The notes beneath the pieces were generated by a model. The model ran no database searches. It saw nothing but the letters and a program-made list of their open reading frames with translations, and was not told where the DNA came from. Both the position numbers and the translations under genes were made by a program. From Volutella citrinella (lineage: Eukaryota > Ascomycota > Sordariomycetes > Hypocreales > Nectriaceae), in NCBI GenBank assembly GCA_034401135.1, contig JAWZSP010000001.1, positions 6,138,001 through 6,202,000 on the forward strand: a stretch of DNA of 64,000 nucleotides. The letters are read 5' to 3'. Of the stretch, positions 31,624 through 42,929 are shown piece after piece (positions within the stretch are counted from its first letter, which is position 1; each line of letters begins with the position of its first letter).

Positions 31624-31657
31624 TGATCAGATCAAATTTTATCTGATCATCAGATAA
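31624..31657. promoter_or_regulatory. Palindromic pair of iron-responsive GATA (SreA/Fep1-type) sites
   Basis: 31639-31647 is TTATCTGAT and 31649-31657 is ATCAGATAA: a perfect 9-bp inverted repeat around one base. Each arm is a full match to ATCWGATAA, the extended site of fungal iron-repressing GATA factors. A further partial half-site (ATCAGATCA) begins at 31625. It sits about 1.1 kb upstream of the CFEM gene and 1.7 kb upstream of the siderophore transporter. Confidence 0.7.
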
Positions 31658-32593
31658 GATGTGCCACGCGCAGGGCCGCGCTTGGCCACCCACCATACCG
31701 TAGGCTAGAGCCTAGAGGCCGAGGCACGCCGTTGCCACTAGCCGATGACCTGATGCCAGGGGAGCTGGGGGGACAGACATGTTGGCTCAAGAGACGGATG
31801 AAGCAGTTGATGATTGAGTCCAGCTCTCATCCGCAGCTGGTGATGCACATGTATCGCCAACAGCTCATCACAATGCCTTGATCGCCAACATATGGTGGTG
31901 CAACGACTCTCGAATCCATGCCACCCTCCCTCGCCAGTCCCCGACCTATCCGGCTGCGCTATTTTAAAAGGTCTGCGACGGGGGCACCCCAGGACGAACC
32001 GCCAGATGACCTGGAACACGCCCGCTCTAACGATCAAAAGTACTATGACTGTGACTCCCCCTTCTCTTCGTAGTGACAGCATAGTTCATGCTGTGTGGCC
32101 TTCTCCCGCCAGCTCGGCACAACGCGGCATGGGTCAGCCCTCCACAGAGGAGCAGACGAGGACAAAAGCACATGGGAGAAACGGAGGTCCCCCTGTCATC
32201 CCGCCCTCGCCCAGGCATGGCTTCCCCTACAAAGGCGAGTTTCTTGGACCGAAGCTCCGGACGGATCGACGGCAAACCCTGCGATGCCGACCCTGCGCGC
32301 CTAGAAATGCATCACCCATCAATTGACACCGGTCGCGCAGCTCGCATGCCATCCCACTCGACTACCCGCTTGGCGCGTCTTCCCTGGTCGCTCTCCGTGT
32401 CAGCAGCTCCAGCTGCTCCTGCGCTGTCACTGGCTTCCACCCACTTGTTGGTTCCCTCGATCGTTGCCTCCCACCCTGGCCCTCCTCCGCTGTGGCCCTA
32501 CCTGGCTTGGCCCGACTCCACTCGCCGCGGTCGCACAGGCGAAGGGGAGTGGTGTACGCACAGTAAAATAGCATGACAAGACAGCCCTGCTCG

Positions 32594-32602
32594 ATCAGAT
32601 AA
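32594..32602 (+). promoter_or_regulatory. Iron-responsive GATA-type site
   Basis: ATCAGATAA, a full match to ATCWGATAA, 800 bases upstream of the siderophore transporter start. Confidence 0.55.
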
Positions 32603-33401
32603 AATGGCTCGCATCACCACAACTGGCAGCCCCCCCTCCTCGCCAACCCCACCCAGTCCACTCTTTTTCTCGCTGCAGCTGAAGCTGGTGCCCTCGCTCT
32701 TATGAGCTTATCACCTAATAGCCCGTGCCTGCCCCGTCGCCAGACCCGCTGGGCGTCCCGCAGATCGGAAGATTCAGCTACGGCATGTGCCCGGATGGGA
32801 AAGGCACCGCCTAGAGGGCCAAGTCTGTTGGTTGCTCTGCAGTCGCCAAAAGAGCGGGCACGGGACACCCGCGAGGCTTGCTCTTGCTCTTGCCCTCGCC
32901 TACGCCCTCGTCGGCTCCGCAGCTTGCCCCCCGATTCGGCTGATAGCCAGCGGCTTGCGCGCCGAGTCGTCCCTTCCGTCCCCATCCATCCAGCTCCAGC
33001 CCGTCGCCGCTTCCCCCATTTCGGGCTACTGCCAAGCTGGGAGTGTGGGAGGTGTGGTATATGGGTCGCTAATATCTTTACGGCCGCTCCACTCCTCCAG
33101 GACCTGCAGGTGCGCCGGGCCAGCTACCTGCCAGATTTAAATAAGAGGCCCATGGGCCATCGCTTCTTTCGATGAACCCCCTGGTCTGCCTTCCGTCCTA
33201 ACCCAGCAGCAGCAGCAGCTCTTCGTTTTTTATTTAATTTATTTTATAATCGCCCGCACTGCACCCCTCCATCGCAGTGTCTCGCCTCCCAGTCCCACGG
33301 TCCCGGCCCTGCTGCAGATCGTCGCCAACGCGCCCACTCGTTCACAGCAATAGATTTCCCGATTGTGACTCTGCCGCCCGCACGAGCACCCGCCGCCCAC
33401 C

Positions 33402-35379
33402 ATGGCCATCATGGACTTCGTCAAGAAGCGAACGGAGAAGGATGAGGTGGCGCCCGTCACTAGCGAACCCGTCGTGCTCGCCGACATGAAGGAGGCCGAC
33501 GACCTCAAGCGGGCCGACGACAGCGACCGCATCCCCGAGGCGTCCAGCAAGTACCAGTCCGGTGTCCAGCAAGTCGAGGCCATGACCACCGTCTGGAAAA
33601 GACGAGATTTGATTGCCGCCTATGTCATGTAAGTCGGGCCAGTGCCTTGGCCGCAGCTCCAAGCGATTTCGCAGGAGAGCAGTAGCACAGCAACCCATCA
33701 CACAAGACAGTGGCCTCCTCCAGCATCGACAACAACTGACCAACCCGTCTCCAACAGCATCTGGTTCATCTACTTCTGCACCTCGATCCAGGAAGTCGTC
33801 GTCCGAGCCCTCAACCCCTTCGTCAGCAGCTCCTTCAAGGTCCACTCCCTGACCCCTGTCGTCGGCATCATGTCCAGTCTCTTTGGCGGTCTCTCCAAGC
33901 TCGTCAGCGCCAAGATCCTCGATACCTGGGGCCGTCCCCAGGGTCTGTTCCTCAACATGCTCCTCTGGATCGTCGGCTTCATCATGATGGCCGCCTGCAA
34001 GGATTTCGACACCTATGTGGCAGCTCAGATCTTTTCCCTCATTGGGTAAGTAATCCAACGAAGCTGAATCCTTCAACCTACTGTACCTAGACCAGCCTTG
34101 ACTGACAGAATAACCCCCTTCCGATAGTGCCCAGGGTGTGAGCTACTGCATGACTGTCTTCATCTCGGATACATCGTCGCTCCTCAACCGTCCTCTGATG
34201 TTGACCTTTGCCACCTCGCCCTTTATCGTCACCACCTGGATCGGAGGTCCCATGTCCGATGCCATTATTCGAGGCCCTGGATGGAGATGGGGCTTCGGTG
34301 TGTGGGCCATCGTCATTCCCGTCGTCACCATGCCGTTGGTCTTCCTCTTCCTACACAACACCAACAAGGCTGTGAAGCAGGGTATCATCACCCCGTACAA
34401 GGTCAACTACGGTGTCAAGCCCACCATCCAATGGATCAAAGAGGTTGATCTGTTCGGCATCCTCCTTCTCGCCGCCGGCATGTCTCTATTCCTGCTCCCT
34501 ATGAGCATCTACTCTCTGCAGCCCGAAGGCTGGGCGTCCCCCAAGATCATCGGCATGTGTGTCACCGGCTTTGTCCTGATTATCATCTTCGTCATCTGGG
34601 AAAAGTTCGGAGCCCCCGTCACCTTCATCCCCTTCCACCTCCTGGCTGACCGTACTGTCTTCACCGCCGGTCTCATGTTCGTCTTTGTCTTCTTCAATTC
34701 GGCCGTCTGGGGTAGCTACTTCACCTCCATGCTCATGGTTGTCTGGAACACGGGAGTCACCAAGGCGACGTACATCAGCAACATCTACCGTGTCGGCTCT
34801 TGTTTCATTGCCATTCCCTTCGCATACCTCATGCGTCGCACTGGTCGTTTCAAGTGGGTCAACTTGTACTACGCTCTCCCTCTCATGACCCTCGGCGTCG
34901 GTCTCTTGATCAAGTTCCGACAGCCAGATAGCGATATGGGCTTGATTATCATGACTCAAATCTTCATCGCATTCGCCGGTGGCCCCATTGTTGTGGCTGG
35001 TGAGATGGCTATGATGGCCCCGTCTGACCACCAGCATATCGCTGTCATTATCGCCATTCTCGACCTGTTCGGCAGTACCGGCACCGCCATTGGCTCTACC
35101 GTTGCCACCGCCATTTGGACCGGCACTTTCAAGAAGAACCTGACCAAGTACATGGCCCGCAAGGTCGATGTCGAGAGTGCCTACTCCAGCATGTACTCCC
35201 AGCTTGGCTTCCCACCCAAGTCCATCGAGCGCTACCAGATTTCTCTAGCCTATGGAGACAGCCAGCGTCTTATGCTCATCACCAGCGTGGCTGCCTTGGC
35301 TGGAGCCTGGGTCTGTGTCCTTCTTTGGAGGGACATTAAGGTTACGGGCATTAAGCAGACCCGTGGTAACGTTGTCTGA
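33402..35379 (+). CDS. Siderophore-iron transporter (MFS, Sit1/MirB family)
   Basis: Exons 33402..33628, 33758..34045 and 34128..35379 give 588 aa; the introns are 129 and 82 bp with GTAAGT donors, and both junctions restore conserved sequence (AAYVIIWFIYF; SLIGAQGVSY). The cytoplasmic N-terminus (about 65 residues, acidic) is followed by membrane helices of a 14-TM proton symporter. Landmarks are SIQEVVVRALNPFVSSSF after helix 1, the LSKLVSAKILDTWGRP loop, FATSPFIVTTWIGGPMSD in the middle and the large terminal loop ending before LMLITSVAALAGAWVCVLLW. These are typical of fungal siderophore transporters, which import ferric chelates such as ferrichrome or TAFC. Iron-GATA sites upstream support repression under iron excess. 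Substrate cannot be told. Confidence 0.9.
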
Positions 35380-35993
35380 ACGAAAATCTCTTTCCAATAT
35401 GTGAGGCGAGTGTGGGGGCGGCCAAGGAAGCCTCCCTGTGTGCGTCACAGAGCCTTAGGTTTAATACATGCATGGCCGAGGCAACATTTGGCTAGTCAAT
35501 GCACCATATACAATCATTTCATAATTGATTGATTGATATTTAATCAAATAGTTAGATACCCAGACCACATGCGGCCTTTGTTTATTCAACTATCGCACAT
35601 TGCTGCAACTGCCTCCTTTGCTTGCGCAGCTCGCGAAGCCCAGCTCATCGATCATTGTGAAAACGTGATAATTACGTTTGTCAGCTGAACTACTGTTATG
35701 TTGCTTGTTGCAGGCTGGACGCACCCAGATAGGAACCGAGAAAGACGGCCAGGCTCACGAGCCCAGAAACCCTGTACATAAGCGTCATTGGTGGGAACTG
35801 GGAATAGCAACTCTACATGGCCACATGGGAATACAGGGGGCCATGTCAGTGAATGGTTGGAATATTGAACCGGGTTTGCTGCATTGGACTTCAAGTTTAA
35901 TGAACTTAACATGCCTTATCTGGACAAATATTTCGCAATGCGCATATGTTAACTGCTATATTCGCTATCGTAACTCTATCTCAGAACCTCTCC
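35380..35993. other. Convergent 3' intergenic region
   Basis: AT-rich 3' flank (ATTGATTGATTGATATTTAATC around 35525) between the transporter and the minus-strand pectate lyase. No gene seen. Confidence 0.5.
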
Positions 35994-37271
35994 TCAAACT
36001 TTGGCCTTGGTGGTGGCTCCAATGGCCTCTCCAGAGGTAGGAATGAGAAAGTCGCTCGCCTGGACGCGCCCATCGGAACCCCTGGCGCCCTGGAGCGTCT
36101 TTGCGTCGATGCTCTTGAAGGACGTGTCGCTCCAGGAGCCCGACTGCCACGAGTTCTTGGACTGAGTCGTCTTGGAGATGAGGCTGACCTGGGCGTTTGC
36201 GTTGTTGACGGCGATGTTGGCAGTGAGCTTGGAGGACGACTGGCGCATGTGGAAGCCAAGGTCGCCGTTCTTCCAGGCGGTGTTGCGGTTAAAGGTCAGG
36301 GAGCCGGGGTTTCCGTTATCAATGAAGCCCTTCTTGAGGTTCTTAAAGGCCATGCAGTTCTTGACGATGTGGTTAGCGGGCGGGTTATCAGTGATGCCGA
36401 GCTTGAAGCCGTTGCCGTCGCCCTGGAAGGGAGAGAAGCCCCAGTGGTTGTAGCCGTTGCCCCAGGCGTAGACCTCGTCGAGGGTGACGGGGGAGCCGAA
36501 CATGAAGAGGTCGAGGCCGTCGTCGACGTTGTCCCAGAGGCGGGCGTTGCGCAGGACGTTGCCCTCGCCGGAGCCGGACTTGCAGGCGAAGCCGTCGGCG
36601 CTCTCGCCGTTCTTGCGGGGGTCGCGGTTGCGGTACGAGTCGAGGTTGACTACGGTGTTGAAGGCTGACGAGCCCTCGAGCTGGAAGCCAGTCTCGTAGT
36701 TGTCGTGCGTGGACAGGCCCTCGTAGTAGTTGTTGGAGGAGTCACGGGCGTAGATGCCGTAGGGGCCGTTGATCAGCCTGTTTTTATTAGGACTTGTCTC
36801 GGCAGAGGAAGATGGGCAGCTGTTCTTACTCGAGGTTGTAAAACTTCCAGTAGTTGGCCTTTTCAATGTGGAAGATGCCACGCTCGCCATTGGGAAGGGC
36901 CTCATTCAGCGCCTTGGGAGTTCTGATACAGCGAGTCAGCCAGCTGCTCAGAGAAGAGTGCACGAAAAAGCTTACCCAGGCATGTTTTCGCCATCGATGA
37001 TAACCTTTTCGTTCTGGTAGGGCCTGACGGTGATGGGGGCCGAGCTGGTTCCGCTCTTCTTGATCTGGATGTTGGAGGAGGGCGCATAGGTGCCCTTGCG
37101 GAGGTAGATGGTGTCTCCGGCCGAGGCGGCATTCACGGCGGACTGGATGGAGCCGTACGGCGCAGACAGGCTGCCGGAGCCGGAGCCGTTGGGGGCCACG
37201 TAGATGTCGGCGGCGGCGGCGGCCCCGACAAGGGCGACGAGGGCCGTGTAGAACAAGGTCTGCGAAGTCAT
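35994..37271 (-). CDS. Secreted pectate lyase, PL9-type right-handed beta-helix
   Basis: Exons 37271..36976, 36922..36830 and 36777..35994 (minus strand) give 390 aa; introns are 53 and 52 bp. Signal peptide 1-20 (MTSQTLFYTALVALVGAAAA), then the PL9 opening IYVAPNGSGSGSLSAPYGSIQSAVNAASAGDTIYLRKGTY type layout and repeated beta-helix rungs. Characteristic segments include GIYARDSSNNYYEGLSTHDN, NRDPRKNGESADGFACK, DNVDDGLDLFMF and VYAWGNGYNHWGF. Asp clusters in ADGFACK/DDGLDLF would bind the catalytic calcium. The enzyme cleaves de-esterified pectin by beta-elimination. PL9 is mainly bacterial and patchily distributed in fungi, so an ancient transfer is possible; the introns show that it is established in this genome. 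A TATAAG box lies about 65 bases upstream. Confidence 0.85.
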
Positions 37272-38069
37272 GGCTGTTTGTCTTGTCCGGATTGGATGCT
37301 TAAACCTGATTCCATCGACAAAGGGATGCGCCAGGTCTTATATGACACGGAGCCAAGTTGCGGCATGGTTGGAATTTGGCCGCCTCGGAGACTAGATGGA
37401 CAATTTCCGTTCTAGAATGGAAGCCATCCACACGACGCCCCTCGCATTTTGCGGAGGTGACATATCCATCGCCGTGGCATCGGTGCAATGGATTCCTCCA
37501 ATCACGGCTGGTCAATGACCCCAAGCTGGCTCCCAGCGGTGGGTCATTTCGCCTGATGGGGTCACTTGTTCCGAAGGCCGAATTTCGAAACATCCCAGGA
37601 GCGATTAAGGACCTAGTCCAAGCACCACCGGCGGGACGGGAATGAACCTTAAGTCTGACGACCTTAGCTTGAGCTAGTTTTTATGCTAGGCTATCTCGTA
37701 TAGGTGGTGTTCTTTTGGGGGTCTGATGGTGCTGCCAGGGAGCCCATGGCAAGGCGTCATGTCGGTGCGTTTTTGATACGTGCTCAATAGATTTCCCGAA
37801 GCACAGGACGGGAACGCGCAAGCTTATCCTGTATTCGCCGATCAGAAGACCAAATTTGGTGCTCGTTATCATTTTGAATTTGATACAATATCAAAAAAAA
37901 AAACCACCAGGTGAAAAGATGATTTTATAGAAATGGGTTCGTCAGATTCGTATATAGAGAAAGCAAGCCATCATCATCTAGCCACAAGTTGCCAACCAAA
38001 GTCCTTTCGCCCTTGTTCACTACCACTCTGTAGTTCAGTCATATCAAATCGTCGCATCAAGCCAACCAG
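37272..38069. other. Intergenic: pectate lyase promoter and 3' flank of the lysozyme gene
   Basis: No gene supported. Contains a poly-A/AT-rich block near 37885-37900. Confidence 0.45.
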
Positions 38070-38746
38070 TTAGCAGCCGACAGGAAGGGCGCCAACGCTG
38101 GAGGGAGTGTTGAAGAGCTGGACCTCAGCAGCTCGTCGGCGGGTGAGGCCAGCAATGGGCTTGCCGTTACCCTTGTTCCATTGAGGCAGCTCTGAGCTGG
38201 CCACCGCATTGGGATCCTCGCCTTTGTTGAGGCGCCGGATCAGAGTGGACGAGCGGGCGGCGGCGCAGCCGACGTTGTAGGACCAGGAGACGAGGGCGCC
38301 GTACTGGTTGTCGTTGAGCCTGACCTGGGAATTGGTGGCCATAGTGATGCACTGCTGGAAGGGCTGCGGTGGCAAGTTAGCGTCTAATCTCGGAGTTCCA
38401 GCTAGGGGGGGTTGGCTTACTTGGATGTCTTCGTAGAGAAGCCTCTCGCCGTTGGCCTTCGACAGAGGAATGGGGTAGCGGACCTCGGCGCATCTGGGAG
38501 ACTGGCACTTGTGGCCGTAGCCTACGGTCGGGTTGCCAGTGGCGTCGATGTCTGCCATGATGTCAATGGAGAACTCACGAGGATTCTTGCGGCGAGTGAC
38601 TTACAAACATTGGGGCGAAAACCCTCGAAAGACGTGATGAGGTCGATGGTGGCTTGGTTGACGTTGGGGCCAACGCAAGCTGCCTTGGCACCGGCGAGGA
38701 CGCTCAAGGCAGCGAGGAAAATGGTGGAGGAAGTGATGTGGACCAT
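38070..38746 (-). CDS. Secreted GH24 (T4-type) lysozyme
   Basis: Exons 38746..38605, 38551..38421 and 38363..38070 (minus strand) give 188 aa with introns of 53 and 57 bp. ATG 38746 begins a signal peptide (MVHITSSTIFLAALSVLAGAKA); a more upstream in-frame ATG would spoil it. GH24 signature: catalytic Glu41 in LITSFEGFRPNVY, followed by IDATGNPTVGYGHKC, the exact E...D...T-GYGH pattern, which is completed only after splicing intron 1. Further markers are ALVSWSYNVGCAA and the LTRRRAAEVQLF C-terminus. The enzyme hydrolyses peptidoglycan outside the cell, hence acts on bacteria. A TATATAA box lies at 38846-38840, 94 bases before the ATG. GH24 in fungi is usually regarded as phage/bacterium-derived. 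Confidence 0.9.
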
Positions 38747-40155
38747 TTTTGCGGTTTGAGTTTGAGTTGATAGGAAATTGCGAGTGTTGTAGATTGTAGA
38801 TGGTGTCGATTGAAACAATAATGGAGGAGAGGCACCATCTTATATACTTTGAAACAGAGAGGCTGACAGGACAGTCCAAGCTTCCACGCGCAGAAACGCC
38901 GCCGTTTCAACGGCCCAGTAAGACGGTCCTCTGATAATATCCCAGACCGGTGCCTTTTTGGAATGCAGAGGATTGGCAATGCGCCATGCGGCAGCCCCTT
39001 GCAGATAGACGGTGTACCCTCTGATGTTCAGCTGCGAAGCAAGGGAAGGCCGATCTTGTCAGCGCCAGGCAGATGCCTGAACCAAGTGGCATCATTTTGC
39101 CCTATTCGGTCTACACTGGGCATTATGGGGCGCCCGATGAAACACGCGTGGCTGTGAACACGGTACGATTACTAGGTATGTGGTATAGTCTATAGTCTGG
39201 ACGAGCTCAGTCCGTAAGTATGGCGTTTCAAGAGGTCTTGATATTGGCGACTCCGAGGCTTCAGAAGTGGACAACATGACGCTGGTGCGTGCGTTTGCAC
39301 TAGGTGTGTTTGTATGTGCTGCTCTGGAGAGTCGCATGAGGAGGCAGAATCCGGGGCGCTTTCGTTCGGCCACCGGAATGCAAGGAGTGTGCGACAAGCC
39401 AATGGTTGGCGATGGGCATGGTGTGCGACATCCGCGTCCCAACTGGGACACCACACGAAGGGAGACAGATTCAGCCTGGTTCTGGCACTCGGAGAAATGC
39501 TCTACAAGGTCGGTCGACGATGCTACTGAACTACAACTCTGCGGCCGTCCACCTTGGTAACAGAGGCAATCAATCAAAGGCTTATGCTTGTGGCCCATGG
39601 ATTGCCTACCTCAGCGTCTAATTGGAGTGGCACATTACTACTTTGTTCCTATTCGTCTCGTGCCATATTGCGGCATCACGACTCGTTGCGCCCTACAAAG
39701 CTGGCAGCTTAATATATACGATACATCAGCTCGGGTCAATGCTACTCCCGGCTTACGATGAATGAGCCTCTGGATTCTGAGCTTGAACGTCAGCCCAGGT
39801 GGATGTGATGATACCAGAAGGTCCCAAAACTGAGCATGGACCTCGCAGATCCATTTCCTCTGGGATGAGCAGCTGAACCTGTGACAGGCACGGATCCAAG
39901 TCCGCAGGTCTTTCCACCTGGTGATCTAACGGTACTGGGAGAGCCACCAGACATGAATTTACCTAGTGCCGCAGGAATCCAAATACCTATATGTCGTGTC
40001 ATTGCCACATGCAGGCTTCCATGTTGTTCAAAGCAGTATCAATCTCGCGTCTAATGGTCGTAGTGAAGGGATTCGAGGGTGGCCCAACTAGGCAAGACTG
40101 CCCTAGAGGGTATAGTGACAGTTAGCGAGATTCTTCACTAGCTTGACTCAAAGCG
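38747..40155. other. Intergenic region
   Basis: Apart from the lysozyme promoter, no supported gene. A minus-strand frame at 39947..39753 (ending STWADVQAQNPEAHSS) looks faintly protein-like but has no partner exon or known relative. Confidence 0.4.
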
Positions 40156-40234
40156 GGTCCTATTGTCTAGTGGTCAGGACGTCAGATTTTGATGATCTCT
40201 TCTGAAAGCGCCAGTTCGAACCTGGCTAGGACCT
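40156..40234 (+). tRNA. tRNA-Gln (anticodon UUG) with a 7-nt intron
   Basis: The acceptor stem GGTCCTA pairs with TAGGACC, the D-arm is TTGTCTAGTGGTCAGGAC, and the T-arm is CCAG-TTCGAAC-CTGG. The anticodon stem TCAGA/TCTGA encloses TTTTGA, then TGATCTC, then T, so anticodon TTG is followed one base later by a 7-base intron at the canonical 37/38 site. Mature length is 72 nt. A run of T (CTTTTTTT) directly follows as Pol III terminator. Confidence 0.8.
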
Positions 40235-40546
40235 CTTTTTTTGCATTTTTTCGGGGTTTTACTTTTGCAGTAAACACTACGGTCTTCTCTCTTATACCCC
40301 ATACTACTCGTCTCTTTTTTTTCAAATGTGGAATTGGCGGTGTTCATGTGTTCCGTGAGGGGCCGACGCGCGACACCAGCCTTCCGGTCCAATGCCATGA
40401 TAGCCCCAGAATGCTACTTCCGATAGTAATATGCTGGAAATGATAATCAATACATAATCTAAATGAGATCTAATCTGCCATTGTGCCTCATCCTCCTTCA
40501 TCAGGTCAAAGTTAGGGAGCCATCAATATTAATAAGAGCCATGTCA
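40235..40546. other. Intergenic spacer
   Basis: Pol III terminator T-run at the left, then AT-rich 3' flank of the minus-strand acetyltransferase. Nothing else seen. Confidence 0.5.
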
Positions 40547-41303
40547 TCACTGCTTGAGCGCGTCTCTAATCTCACGCAGCCCTTTGATCTGACGCCCATT
40601 CTCATCAAAGTTGTCCTCCTTCAACCAGCCCTCGAGTCCGGCCTTGACCAGGGGCCACTCCTCGGCCGTGACGCTGAACCAAGCCGAGTGCCGCTGTCTA
40701 TCTTTGACAATCATGTGGTTTCTATCATCACAGTCAGCATCATGCACTCTCCGTAATGACAACTCTAGCATACCGGAAAATTCCCTCAAAGACGAATCCC
40801 AGTCTCTCGGCCGCAGCAAGGCTCGGCTTGTTGAGCGAGTTGGCCTTCCACTCAACCCTTAGGTACTGGAGCTCGTCAAAGGCGTGCTTCATGAGGAGAT
40901 AAAACGTCTCCGTCGCGGCCCGGGTCCGCTTGAGCGCCTCCCCGAACATGACGTGGCCAATCTCGATGCGGCGGTGGTCGGGCACAATGGACAGGAAGGC
41001 CATCTGGCCGACGGGCTGCGACGCCGGGTCCGAGGCGGGGCCGGAGAGCACGGCGAAGAAGGTCGGGTCCGACGAGCTGGCGTGGTCGTCGACGCTCTGC
41101 TGCCAGCTCTGCTTGTCCAGAAAGGGCCCGTCAAACATGTACGTCCACAGCTTTCCGTTCTCCTCGCGCCCGAGGTGGTCGAATAGCCCGTCGGCGTGCG
41201 ACGGCTCCAGCGGCACGAGCGAGGTGTACTGCCCGTGGAGGGACACCTTTGAGGGCGCGATGCGCGGCGTGGGCGTGACGATGTGGCCAACGGGTTGTTT
41301 CAT
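40547..41303 (-). CDS. GNAT-family N-acetyltransferase (RimJ/RimL-like)
   Basis: Exons 41303..40774 and 40721..40547 (minus strand), intron 52 bp (GTATGC...GATAG), 234 aa. The junction restores GIFRNHMIVKDRQRHSAW, the expected end of the fold. N-terminal LVPLEPSHADGLF, central GQMAFLSIVPDHRRIEIGHVMFG (beta-4/5 with the acetyl-CoA-binding bulge), then TEAxY-like TETFYLLMKHAFDELQYLRVEWKANSLNKPSLAAAERLGFVFEG-type layout are typical of GNAT proteins that resemble RimJ/RimL. Substrate is unknown; fungal relatives are sometimes annotated as acetylating small molecules or N-termini. ATG 41303 is chosen (MKQPVGHIV); an in-frame ATG at 41444 adds an unlikely N-terminus. Confidence 0.85.
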
Positions 41304-42929
41304 GGTGGGATATGGGAGTGCTGAGTTGTGTGTCTCTGAGTTCAGGACGATATGTTGATGATATCGAGTCTCAATGTATGAAGAAGGCGCACAAGACAAT
41401 GGCATGGACCGGGCCGGTGCCGGATAGATACGTGAGTCAGCCAACGTTCGCTAGCCCACAATGGTGGAACGAACAATCTGCACTCGTCTGCGTCTATCAG
41501 GTGTCTGTCATTCATGAAGCCTTTGACATCCTGAGATGATGGTGACCCTGGGCCAGTGTATTGGGGACATTTCGGTAGGGATCGCTGGCAGCGTACGCCA
41601 CAGAACCGAATGAAACGCCCAGTGCTGGCCACCCGTGGATTGAGGCCCGGGGGGTTGCGGGGGATGGACTCGGCGCCATTTTTAGTGGGCGACGTGCCCA
41701 GGCCTTCAGCACCGCCACGAGCAACAACGCAGTGCTCTGTTGCGACCAGAGGCTGTAGGGTACGCCTCAAGTCCCTGGAATCGGGATTCGAAATGGCGCC
41801 TTGGCGTGTATTCAATGCGCTGGTAAGACCAGTCGGATTTTATTGGACAAGTGCAAACGGCCAATCGCGGACGTGCATCGGATCCGGTGGGTTTTGTCGC
41901 ATGCTATCTCGGCGTCCAAATCTGGAATCACTGAAGGTCGGTCATGTCCCCGGGTTATCGGCTGGGCGGTAGGAAGCATCTTGATATCAATTTGTTGGCT
42001 GTAGCCGACGTCACGCAGCCAAGATGCGATGCCAACCGCGCAGGCAGCAGTCCGACGTTTCAGGGCGGCGCAATTGAACGGGTTTGTCGGTTCAGCGGAT
42101 GCAGTTGTGCCACATGGGAGAAAGCGATGACGGAGATGGTGGTCGGAGTCATGGATCGGAGTGCTCGGAGGGCCGCTGGTAGCCGTGGGATTGCTTTGGC
42201 CGATAAACTCGAGAGGACAAAAAGGCATCTGTCCCCCAGCCGCAGTCTTTAAAGCCTCGAGCTGCCAGTGAATGAGGCATGTGGGTCGTGGAAAACTTCC
42301 CCTTCAGTCTCGCCCATCGGCGCCAGACCCGAGCTACTCGAAATCGTTGGCCGCTAATTGGCCCTGGCGCGAGTCGCTCACTTCAATGGCCTTCTCCACA
42401 CCCTCGATCCAGCGGGCATTGCCCCGTGGGGTTGACAGATTTGTCCGTGTGCCTACGTTCCCTGAGATACGATGATAGCCGTTCCCCATACACGCTTGGC
42501 TATCGCGGAGGCCAGTTCGGGCTACGGAGCGAATCAGGAGGCGATTCGATATGACGAATTGCTACGATCTGGTGGATATTTACGACTCAGTTCGGCGTTC
42601 TGAGCGAATGAGATGGCATCCGGAGATGCCGCATGCCTTCTTGCTCTGCATTGACGACGAAAGAGCTCGGCGTTCTAGACGAATTGGGTTTCGAGGCGGC
42701 ACTCCTCCTACACTAGAGGTAGAGGCTATTCTGACGTTGAGCCGTCTCATGCCAGTGTAGAGTTGACGGGTGCAAGATATATAAAGCCAAAAGGCTAAGA
42801 CGTTCTGGAAGGAATATCATCAGCATCAGCATCTCATCTTCAGCCAGCATTACTAGATTCCCAAAGTGCAAGATTCTTCTACTCCTTATCCTTTCAACCA
42901 CCGACTTACACAAATTCACAACTTACGCA
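41304..42929. other. Intergenic: two divergent promoters
   Basis: No gene supported. TATATAAA at 42778-42785 lies 145 bases upstream of the dioxygenase ATG and is its likely TATA box. A partly repeated string (TCGGCGTTCTGAGCGAAT at about 42592, TCGGCGTTCTAGACGAAT at about 42668) is seen. Confidence 0.45.
42778..42785 (+). promoter_or_regulatory. TATA box of the 2OG-Fe(II) dioxygenase gene
   Basis: TATATAAA, 145 bases before the ATG at 42930; the intervening leader is rich in CATC and CT motifs and ends with ACGCAATGGC. Confidence 0.5.

Larger units (their letters stand above)
30500..33401. other. Large divergent intergenic region of the CFEM and siderophore-transporter genes
   Basis: 2.9 kb without a supported gene. 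The distinctive content is a set of iron-GATA sites (31639-31657 and 32594-32602). Pyrimidine-rich sequence from about 33180 to 33401 forms the leader of the transporter gene, with a CACCATGGCC start context. Frames here are GC-rich noise. Confidence 0.5.
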
